This document shows positions 22,988 through 29,236 of a stretch of 33,885 nucleotides of DNA, piece by piece. The stretch is taken from the NCBI GenBank assembly GCA_009778575.1, contig WRJJ01000009.1, positions 1 through 33,885 on the forward strand. The letters run 5' to 3'. The position numbers and the translations under genes are program-made. The notes beneath the pieces were generated by a model. It was not told the DNA's origin. It saw nothing but the letters and a program-made list of their open reading frames with translations, and searched no databases. This stretch comes from Methanomassiliicoccaceae archaeon. GTDB taxonomy: Archaea > Thermoplasmatota > Thermoplasmata > Methanomassiliicoccales > Methanomethylophilaceae. Positions within the stretch are counted from its first letter, which is position 1, and each line of letters starts with the position of its first letter.

Positions 22988-24424
22988 TTACTTTTTGGAA
23001 CCTTTCTTCTTTTTTGCAGCGCGCTCCGCCTTTAGGTTCTCTTTCACGGCCCTGTTGATCTCCTCAGCCTGTTCCTTTCCGTCGGTGATGTCCGCCTCCC
23101 GATAGCGGAGCACGGTCCATCCTTCTGCCCTGAGATCCCCTTCGGAGGAGGTGTCCCCCGTTTCGGTATCTACAAAGACCGCGACCTTGGCCTTGACGAA
23201 TGCGATCGGGACCTGGTATTCGCCATAGTCCCTTCTGCATCTGAGGCCCTTGTTCCAGGTGGCCCTTCTCAGCAGTGCGTCCGGTGTGTCCTCGGCGATC
23301 TCGAAGGATTCGTCGTATTCATCTCCGGCCCACTCTTCACTCTCGGCCTCCTCGGCCTCTTCCTCGGGAACAGCCTCCGGAATGACCTCGGTCTGGGGTT
23401 CCGGCACAGGTTCCTGTACGGGCTCGGGTTCAGGTTCAGGTTCTGGTTCAGGTTCAGGCTCCGGTATGGGCTCGGGTTCCTCTTTCTTTCGGGCATCCCT
23501 TGCCGCCGCCGCATCCCTGGAACTCATCACTTTGAGCTTGGGCAACTCTTCCTTTGGTTTGGGCTGCTCTTCCTTTGGTTTGGGCAGTTCCTCTCTTGGT
23601 TTGGGCTGCTCTTCCTTGACCGCGGGCTCCACCGGTTTTGGCTCCGGCTTAGGTTCTTCCTTTTTGACCTCTGCCGGCTTGGGCTCTTCTTTTTTAGGCT
23701 CTGCAGGAACCGGTTTCTCTTGGTAGACCGGCTTCTGAGTGGCCGGCTTCTTCTCTTTGGGCGGCTCCTCCTTTTTGGCCGGATACGGTCTCGGGGCCGG
23801 TGCGTTCTTTCTCTTCGCCTCGGCCTCTTTGGCCTTTTTATCTTTTTTCTTGGTTTCCGGCGCCGCCTGTTCGACCGGGGCGAACCGCATCGCCGCTATC
23901 AGCACCACCCAGAGCATTACGAATATCGCAAACGCAAATCCGAGGATGTTGTTGTCGCTGGTCTGACTCAATATGCCTGTGACCGCTATGAAGAGTGTCA
24001 GTATAAGTGAGATCACCATGAGTATCTTCTGGTCCACGACCCAATTATAGAACATATCGGAGGCGGCCGACAGGATTATCAGCACTATGAACAAATAGAC
24101 GACCCAGGATTCCCCGTTCGTCAATCCTATTCCCACGAGCGCTACGCCCGACAGGATCATGAGGACGCCGCGTATAACGCCTATGAAAACCTTCGAATCC
24201 GGCTTTTTGTATGTTATCAGCAGGCCGAATAGCGCTCCGAAAGCGCCTGCCACCATGCATCCGAAGACGAAAGCGTCTTCCCCGAACAGGCTGCTCAGGG
24301 GATCATTTCCCAGAGCGAACCCGTCTTTCAAAAATATCGCGATGAACAATGCTACAATGAACACTATGACGGCAGCTATGCCCATCCCACCTATGATTTT
24401 CTCATCCTTCAAAGCTGTTGCCAT
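22988..24424 (-). CDS. Membrane protein with Pro/Glu/Lys-rich linker and C-terminal decayed DUF559/Vsr-like domain
   Basis: A 478-residue protein in three parts. Residues 11-180 hold about six membrane helices. Residues 185-375 are a low-complexity linker with a seven-residue PKPKEEQ-type repeat and an EP dipeptide run. Residues 379-460 resemble the PD-(D/E)xK fold of DUF559/Vsr-like nucleases: LLRRATWNKGLRCRRDYGEYQ, AKVAVFVD and GWTVLRYREADI. In such nucleases the strand after the RR segment carries a catalytic Asp (VDF or PDI); here it reads VPI, so cleavage activity is doubtful. D419 in the next strand is kept. The very basic end (AAKKKKGSKK) could touch nucleic acid. ATG 24424 has a TATA-like CTACTAAAATG 28 bp upstream, pointing to a leaderless start. 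The function is unknown. Confidence 0.78.
   Translation of the reverse strand: MATALKDEKIIGGMGIAAVIVFIVALFIAIFLKDGFALGNDPLSSLFGEDAFVFGCMVAGAFGALFGLLITYKKPDSKVFIGVIRGVLMILSGVALVGIGLTNGESWVVYLFIVLIILSAASDMFYNWVVDQKILMVISLILTLFIAVTGILSQTSDNNILGFAFAIFVMLWVVLIAAMRFAPVEQAAPETKKKDKKAKEAEAKRKNAPAPRPYPAKKEEPPKEKKPATQKPVYQEKPVPAEPKKEEPKPAEVKKEEPKPEPKPVEPAVKEEQPKPREELPKPKEEQPKPKEELPKLKVMSSRDAAAARDARKKEEPEPIPEPEPEPEPEPEPEPVQEPVPEPQTEVIPEAVPEEEAEEAESEEWAGDEYDESFEIAEDTPDALLRRATWNKGLRCRRDYGEYQVPIAFVKAKVAVFVDTETGDTSSEGDLRAEGWTVLRYREADITDGKEQAEEINRAVKENLKAERAAKKKKGSKK
23421..23472 (-). repeat. Hexanucleotide repeat encoding the EP dipeptide run
   Basis: Consecutive GGTTCA-type hexamers (with GGTTCT, GGCTCC and GGCTCG variants on the plus strand) encode alternating Glu-Pro in the linker of the membrane protein. 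Such tracts change length easily by slippage. Confidence 0.75.
23547..23617 (-). repeat. 21-bp tandem repeat encoding a heptapeptide
   Basis: GGTTTGGGC recurs at 23556, 23577 and 23598, a 21-bp period. Each unit encodes the seven residues PKPKEEQ, PKPREEL or a close variant, in the linker of the same protein. Confidence 0.75.
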
Positions 24425-24506
24425 GTCTACAGAACCAGCATACTCATTTTAGTAGTTTCGCATCAGGAAGAACGTTTTTTCTTTTTAACATACCCACATT
24501 TAGGAA

Positions 24507-24517
24507 ACTAAATATAG
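24507..24517 (+). promoter_or_regulatory. Promoter of the aCPSF2-nadC operon
   Basis: GGAAACTAAATATAGG combines a BRE-like GGAAAC with TAAATATA. The start should fall near 24538, leaving a leader of about 124 nt before ATG 24662, long for this genome. Confidence 0.55.
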
Positions 24518-24548
24518 GCATAGCAACTACCTTAGCAATGCAAAAAAA

Positions 24549-24565
24549 GTCATCGAAACGATGAC
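24549..24565 (+). promoter_or_regulatory. Perfect hairpin in the aCPSF2 leader
   Basis: GTCATCG-AAA-CGATGAC: seven perfect base pairs with a three-base loop, at the very start of the predicted transcript. Confidence 0.5.
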
Positions 24566-24582
24566 ATTCACTACTCACAGTC

Positions 24583-24610
24583 AAAGAGTGCTGCGGTAGC
24601 AGCCTCTTTT
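24583..24610 (+). promoter_or_regulatory. Terminator-like hairpin in the aCPSF2 leader
   Basis: AAAGAG-T-GCTGC-GGTA-GCAGC-CTCTTTT: eleven base pairs with one bulge, ending in a T4 run about 52 bp before the start codon. It could act as an attenuator or as a processing site for the nuclease encoded downstream. Confidence 0.5.
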
Positions 24611-24661
24611 CACACAAGTCCTTCGATGAAGGCATCCAAAAAACAAGGAGAGCAACCAACA

Positions 24662-25897
24662 ATGATAATGAGATTTAGATTCCTCGGAGGTGCGGACACG
24701 GTCGGCCGCATGGGCATGACCATCGAGGGCGATGACAAGACCATGCTTGTCGAATACGGAATGAGTCCCACCAAACCTCCCGAATACCCAATTGTGCCGC
24801 CCAGGATCGACCACCTGTTCCTGACACACTGCCATTTGGACCACTGCGGCATGGTTCCCGCCATATGCGGAAGGGACAACTGCGAAGTGTTCACCACCCC
24901 GCTCTCGGCGGAGATAACCGAGATCATGCTCTATGACAGCCTGAAGATCGCCGATTCGGAAGGATACGATAAACCCTATACGACGGATGACATAGAAAAA
25001 ACGATGGACCTCATAGTTCCATTCACATTCAAAGACACCATAGAGTTGGGAGGCACGGACGTCACCCTCCATTCCGCGGGCCACATCCCCGGGGCGGCCA
25101 TGTTCGAGTTCAAATACGATCACAGCACGCTTTACACCGGGGACCTGCACACCGATAACCAGAAATTGGTCCTGGGAGCGAGGCCCGTAAAATGCAAGAA
25201 CCTGATAATAGAGGGGACATACGGCGGCAGGAACCACCCCTCAAGGAGCGAGACGATAGAGGCGTTCATCTCAAAGATCGACGAAGTGATCGATCGCGGA
25301 GGGACCGTCATCGTGCCGTGCTTCGCGGTAGGCAGGACGCAGGAGATCATGATCATCCTGAAGGATCTCGGATACGAAATGTGGGTAGACGGCATGGGGA
25401 GATCCGTCACGAACCTCTTCCTGAACTATCCCGAGTACCTGAGGGACCCCCGTACCATGCGCGCAGCGAGAAGGACATTCAGGGAAGTGCGGAACTCCGG
25501 CGCAAGGAAGCATGCTGCAAAAGGTCAGATAATCGTCACGACCGGAGGTATGCTTGACGGAGGCCCCGTCCTGGAATACCTCAGGTTATTCAGGGACAAC
25601 CCCAAGAACGCCATCCTGCTTGTCGGCTACCAGGCTGAGGACACCAACGGAAGGCTTCTGACGGAAACAGGCAGCATGGTCCTGGACGGAGTGATGGTAA
25701 AGGTGGAGTGCGAGGTCCAAAAATATGATTTCTCGGCCCATGCCGGTCACGATGAGCTCGTTGAGTTCGCCAAGAAGTGCGATCCCGAGAACATCGTCAT
25801 CATGCACTCGGAAACAAGAGAACTCTTCCTTGAAGACCTTCAGGATTACAACGTCATCCTCCCCGAATTGGGGAAGGAATTCGAGTTGGATGTGTAA
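24662..25897 (+). CDS. Beta-CASP metallo-beta-lactamase ribonuclease, aCPSF2 type
   Basis: A 411-residue RNase of the archaeal CPSF-like family. The metallo-beta-lactamase half has LTHCHLDHCGMVP (HxHxDH), HSAGHIPGAAMFEF and the metal Asp in LYTGDLH. The beta-CASP half has motif A in VIVPCFAVGRTQEIMI, motif B in YDFSAHAGHDELVEF and motif C in IVIMHSETREL. There is no N-terminal KH extension, which separates it from aCPSF1. The FLGGADTVGRMG start and the length fit aCPSF2 better than RNase J. It should process or degrade RNA in the cytoplasm. I start at ATG 24662 (MIMRFRFLGG) because AAGGAGAG lies upstream; an in-frame ATG at 24626 gives a non-homologous extension. nadC follows 1 bp later. Confidence 0.9.
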   Translation: MIMRFRFLGGADTVGRMGMTIEGDDKTMLVEYGMSPTKPPEYPIVPPRIDHLFLTHCHLDHCGMVPAICGRDNCEVFTTPLSAEITEIMLYDSLKIADSEGYDKPYTTDDIEKTMDLIVPFTFKDTIELGGTDVTLHSAGHIPGAAMFEFKYDHSTLYTGDLHTDNQKLVLGARPVKCKNLIIEGTYGGRNHPSRSETIEAFISKIDEVIDRGGTVIVPCFAVGRTQEIMIILKDLGYEMWVDGMGRSVTNLFLNYPEYLRDPRTMRAARRTFREVRNSGARKHAAKGQIIVTTGGMLDGGPVLEYLRLFRDNPKNAILLVGYQAEDTNGRLLTETGSMVLDGVMVKVECEVQKYDFSAHAGHDELVEFAKKCDPENIVIMHSETRELFLEDLQDYNVILPELGKEFELDV

Positions 25898-25898
25898 G

Positions 25899-26720
25899 AT
25901 GGACCTCCGGCCGTTCCTTGATGAGGACATAGGACCGGGGGACATAACCACCGATATCTTCGTCCCTGATGTCCGTGGGAAAGCGTGCGTCATATGCGAG
26001 GAGGACGCGGTCGTCGCCGGGTCGGCGGAGGCGGCGGAGATCTTTGGATTGCTGGGCGTATCCTCGGAGCAATTGGCCGCAGACGGAGAAAAAGTGCGCG
26101 CGGGTGAAAAAATAATGATCCTTGAAGGCCCCCTCCGGGGGATACTTACCGGAGAGAGGGTCGCCCTGAACTTCCTGATGAGGATGAGTGGCATTGCGAC
26201 GGAGACGGATTCCATTGTAAGAAAAGTAAGTGAGAAGGATCCGGATCTGAAGATAGCCGGGACGCGGAAGACCACCCCGGGATTCAGATCCTTTGAGAAG
26301 AAGGCGATCGCCCTCGGAGGAGGGTGGCCTCACAGAAACGGGCTTTATGACATGGTACTGGTGAAAGATAACCATATCCTTGCCTGCGGCGGTGTCGGGA
26401 ATGCTTTGGACCACATACAGGACGTGCCTGAGGGGATGGCGGTGGAGATAGAGGTCACGAATATCGGTGACGGCATACTTGCGGCGAAGATGGGGGCTGA
26501 CATCATCATGGCGGACCATATGTCCCCGCGCGACACAAAGGAATTGAGAGAAAGGGCCAAGGCCGTCAATACAGATGTGCTCATCGAGGCCTCCGGCAAC
26601 ATTACCAAGGAAAATGTCATAGGTTATGCGGGGTGCGCGGACATCGTCTCGCTGGGCTCCCTTACCCACTCATCAAGAGCGATCCACTTCTCCCTGGATA
26701 TTGCGCCAAGATCCGAATAA
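25899..26720 (+). CDS. nadC: Nicotinate-nucleotide pyrophosphorylase (carboxylating)
   Basis: A 273-residue quinolinate phosphoribosyltransferase. It makes nicotinate mononucleotide from quinolinate and PRPP, releasing CO2, in de novo NAD synthesis. Visible are EDIGPGDITTD at the start, GERVALNFLMRMSGIAT, AGTRKTTPGFR (PRPP and quinolinate binding), VLVKDNHI and the late EASGNIT and DIVSLGSLTHS barrel strands. The first ATG after the aCPSF2 stop gives the family N-terminus MDLRPFLDEDIG; a longer open frame overlaps aCPSF2 and is spurious. nadA and nadB are not nearby. Confidence 0.95.
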   Translation: MDLRPFLDEDIGPGDITTDIFVPDVRGKACVICEEDAVVAGSAEAAEIFGLLGVSSEQLAADGEKVRAGEKIMILEGPLRGILTGERVALNFLMRMSGIATETDSIVRKVSEKDPDLKIAGTRKTTPGFRSFEKKAIALGGGWPHRNGLYDMVLVKDNHILACGGVGNALDHIQDVPEGMAVEIEVTNIGDGILAAKMGADIIMADHMSPRDTKELRERAKAVNTDVLIEASGNITKENVIGYAGCADIVSLGSLTHSSRAIHFSLDIAPRSE

Positions 26721-26743
26721 GATGCGGGATCGAAAACAATAAT

Positions 26744-26773
26744 AAAAAAGTCGACCGGCTTCTGATGCCGGCT
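26744..26773 (-). terminator. Hairpin and T-run terminator of the 77-residue protein gene
   Basis: On the minus strand an inverted repeat, CCGGC and GCCGG around a seven-base loop, is followed by TCGAC and a T6 run, about 45 bp after the stop at 26819. Read on plus it could also help end nadC. Confidence 0.55.
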
Positions 26774-26818
26774 TGGAGTTTAATTTGTGTCCGAAAGGTT
26801 CGCAACCTTCCGATACTT

Positions 26819-27052
26819 TCACTTCTTCTTTTTCCTGCGTGCGAATAACCACCAGAGAAGCGATATCACTATCACTATGACGGCCATAAGAACGAAAATA
26901 AGAATGTTAACTTCACCATTGGTAGCGGCGATGCCTGCCGCAGAGAGGGCCGCACCTTCTGAGAATGCCGCGGGGAGTACCACCGCGAGAGAGGTAAGGG
27001 CCATCATGACGCCCAATGGCACCAGAATCATACTCTTGCTTTTTTTCTGCAT
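26819..27052 (-). CDS. Small membrane protein of unknown function
   Basis: A 77-residue protein with two hydrophobic segments. The first (about residues 8-30) looks like a signal sequence or anchor after MQKKSKS. A short Ala/Gly-rich loop follows, then a long helix (48-70, ending SLLWWLFARRKKKK) with a strongly basic cytoplasmic end. GGAG lies 8-9 bp before the ATG, and a hairpin terminator follows the gene. The promoter and the palindrome-bearing 106-nt leader suggest it is regulated. No family is recognised. It could be a mature-surface microprotein or a small membrane regulator. Confidence 0.65.
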   Translation of the reverse strand: MQKKSKSMILVPLGVMMALTSLAVVLPAAFSEGAALSAAGIAATNGEVNILIFVLMAVIVIVISLLWWLFARRKKKK

Positions 27053-27133
27053 TTTTATTGCTCCTTTTTTATTTTGTGAGTGCTCCTCCCCTTATTGCGG
27101 ATTTTTGCAATGAGTGGAACACGAACCTTCTGA

Positions 27134-27150
27134 GAAGCAGGTCCTGCTTC
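27134..27150. promoter_or_regulatory. 17-bp perfect palindrome, possible operator
   Basis: GAAGCAGG-T-CCTGCTTC, two 8-bp arms around one base. It lies 8-24 bp downstream of the start site predicted from the TATA box at 27180-27187, a position where a bound repressor would block RNA polymerase. As RNA it could also form a hairpin. Confidence 0.5.
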
Positions 27151-27179
27151 ACATGAGAAATACGTAGGCACCATTCCCC

Positions 27180-27187
27180 TTATATAA
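27180..27187 (-). promoter_or_regulatory. TATA box of the 77-residue protein gene
   Basis: TTATATAA on the minus strand, flanked by AGA and GGGG. The predicted start is near 27158, giving a leader of about 106 nt. Confidence 0.55.
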
Positions 27188-27253
27188 TCTATGCATCTAA
27201 AGTTTTAACATTACTTTCCTTGGATAATGGTCTCCCGGACTCGGCAAAAGGAT

Positions 27254-27264
27254 AAAATTTAATC
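27254..27264 (+). promoter_or_regulatory. TATA box of the 64-residue zinc-finger gene
   Basis: AAAATTTAATC is centred about 29 bp before ATG 27288, consistent with a leaderless or nearly leaderless transcript. Confidence 0.5.
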
Positions 27265-27287
27265 CGAATAAGGCGATAGGGGCCAGC

Positions 27288-27482
27288 ATGGCAATTGATT
27301 TCAACGATTACAAGTGCCAATTCTGCGGGAAGACAAGCACCAACTTTGTCTTTGCGGCGTTCGTATGCGAAGACCCCGAATGCATAGATAAAGCACGGGA
27401 AGAGAGAGGAGGGCCCGCCGGGCATATGAAAAAGAAGGCGCAGGGCAGGCCGATACTCCCCGATGACCTCATAGAAGACTGA
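27288..27482 (+). CDS. Small CxxC zinc-finger protein
   Basis: A 64-residue protein with one likely zinc site: C10-x2-C13 and C27-x4-C32, followed by a basic and proline-containing tail ending in LPDDLIED. Small archaeal proteins of this kind often bind nucleic acid or a partner protein, but I recognise no named family. The coding evidence is the cysteine pattern, a TATA box at the right distance and a stop that directly abuts the convergent purH stop (no gap). Confidence 0.65.
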   Translation: MAIDFNDYKCQFCGKTSTNFVFAAFVCEDPECIDKAREERGGPAGHMKKKAQGRPILPDDLIED

Positions 27483-29033
27483 TCAGTGCCTGAATACCCT
27501 GCACCCCGTGAACACCATAGCCATTCCATGCTCGTTCGCCGCATCTATCACTTCTTGATCCCTTATGCTCCCACCCGGCTGTATTATGGCGGTCACACCG
27601 GCCTTGGCGGCCTCGTCCACTCCGTCCCTGAAGGGGAAGAACGCATCGGAGGCCATTACCGAGCCTTCCGTCGGCTCGTTCGCCTTCATGGCGGCGATCT
27701 TCGCGGAGTCCACGCGGCTCATCTGCCCCGCGCCGACACCGATCGCCCTTTCCCCTTTGACGAACACGACCGCGTTTGACGTCACATGTTTGGCAAGCTT
27801 CCAAGCGAACAGCAGAGCCGAGACCTCGTCCGGGGTGGGCCTGCGGTCCGTGACGACCTTAAGGTCCTTCGGATCGATGATCACGTCCTCATCTGTCTGC
27901 ACAAGGATCCCTCCCTGCACTTTCTTCATCTTGAACTCCCTGTGCCTTTCGGACGGCGCTATGGGGGAGTTCGTTCTCAGAAGGCGGATGTTCTTTTTCT
28001 TTGACAAAAGGTCGAACACCCCCGGCCCATAGTCGGGGCATATCACTGCTTCCACGAAGTACTGGGATATCATCTCCGCTATCCTCATGTCGCAATCACG
28101 GTTGAGGCATATCACGCAGCCGAATGCCGACAAGGGGTCCACATTGTACGCGGTCTTGAATGCGTCAAAAATATCATTGTCTGAAGCGAGACCGCAGGGG
28201 TTCGTATGTTTCATAACGACCGCTGTAGGCTTTTCGAAATCCATTGCGATATCGAGGGCCTTGTCCAGATCCAGAATGTTGTTGTAGGACAGCTCTTTGC
28301 CGTGGATCTGTTCGGACTTGGCCACAGTGGTGCCTTTGGCGAACGGCGCTCTGTAAAAGGCCGCTTTCTGATTGGGATTCTCTCCGTACCTGAGGTCCTC
28401 GACCTTCTCGGACGGTATCGGGAACGAAGCGGGGAATCCTTCGCCGAACTTATCGAACATGTATGAGGAGATCATAGAATCATATTCCGCGGTGGCAATG
28501 AATGCCTCGAGCATGAGTTTCTCAAGCACGTTGCCGGGTATCTCCCCTTTGGAGCGCAGTTCTTCCATTACGACAGGATATTGGCCGGGGTCCGTGACGA
28601 CCGCCACAGACCTGTAATTCTTCGCCGCCGCCCTTATCATGCTCGGGCCGCCGATGTCGATGTTCTCTACGATATCTTCGAACTCCGCCCCTTTTTTGAG
28701 GACGGTCTCTTTGAACGGATAGAGGTTCACGACGACCATGTCCACCGGCATTATTCCCTTCTCGTTGATGGCGGTCATGTGTTCCGGGATGTCCCTTCTT
28801 GCCAGGATCCCGCCGTGCAGCATGGGGTGAAGGGTCTTCACGCGCCCGTCCAGCATCTCCGGGAATCCTGTCACTTCGGATACCTCTTTCACAGGTATCC
28901 CATTGTCCTTGAGGAGCCTGTACGTGCCTCCAGTAGATATTATCTCAACACCCATTTGAGTAAGTTCTTTCGAGAAATCCAATACTCCGTTCTTATCGGA
29001 AACGCTGATTATAGCCCTATTGATCTTGACCAA
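27483..29033 (-). CDS. purH: Bifunctional AICAR transformylase/IMP cyclohydrolase
   Basis: A 516-residue bacterial-type PurH catalysing the last two steps of IMP synthesis. The N-terminal IMP cyclohydrolase domain has ISVSDKNGVLDFS, ISTGGTYRLL, MLDGRVKTLHPMLHGGIL and VNLYPFKETV. The C-terminal AICAR transformylase domain has LRYGENPNQKAAFYR, the catalytic VMKHTNPCGLA, and AFFPFRDGVDEAAKAGVTAI. The enzyme uses 10-formyl-tetrahydrofolate. Many archaea use PurP and PurO instead, so transfer from bacteria is plausible. The start is TTG 29033, with GGAGGG 10 bp before it; no in-frame ATG is nearby. It is a single-gene unit. Confidence 0.95.
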   Translation of the reverse strand: MVKINRAIISVSDKNGVLDFSKELTQMGVEIISTGGTYRLLKDNGIPVKEVSEVTGFPEMLDGRVKTLHPMLHGGILARRDIPEHMTAINEKGIMPVDMVVVNLYPFKETVLKKGAEFEDIVENIDIGGPSMIRAAAKNYRSVAVVTDPGQYPVVMEELRSKGEIPGNVLEKLMLEAFIATAEYDSMISSYMFDKFGEGFPASFPIPSEKVEDLRYGENPNQKAAFYRAPFAKGTTVAKSEQIHGKELSYNNILDLDKALDIAMDFEKPTAVVMKHTNPCGLASDNDIFDAFKTAYNVDPLSAFGCVICLNRDCDMRIAEMISQYFVEAVICPDYGPGVFDLLSKKKNIRLLRTNSPIAPSERHREFKMKKVQGGILVQTDEDVIIDPKDLKVVTDRRPTPDEVSALLFAWKLAKHVTSNAVVFVKGERAIGVGAGQMSRVDSAKIAAMKANEPTEGSVMASDAFFPFRDGVDEAAKAGVTAIIQPGGSIRDQEVIDAANEHGMAMVFTGCRVFRH

Positions 29034-29098
29034 CTGTATGCCCTCCTTCCAAGAGGCACCTCACACTTTCGGGGGTACACTTTTGAAAGGGGATTGTG

Positions 29099-29108
29099 TT
29101 AGATAAAT
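29099..29108 (-). promoter_or_regulatory. Possible TATA box of purH
   Basis: Minus-strand AATTTATCTA, about 70 bp before the TTG start, would give a leader of about 45 nt that includes the SD. The match is only moderate. Confidence 0.35.
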
Positions 29109-29196
29109 TCTCCTTTTTTGAGGCTACCGTTGTCCGGTATCCGTTGACGGTCTGCTGTGAAAGAAGGGCCTGCTTTGAATGGATCGACAGTGATCT

Positions 29197-29226
29197 AAAA
29201 AAAAGAACTGACGGGCCGTGAGGCCC
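29197..29226 (-). terminator. Terminator of the GltB-like gene
   Basis: On the minus strand, about 10 bp after the stop, the hairpin GGGCC-TCAC-GGCCC is followed by GTCAGTTC and a T8 run. On plus the same hairpin is followed by TTTT, so it may act in both directions. Confidence 0.65.
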
Positions 29227-29236
29227 TTTTGAAGTT

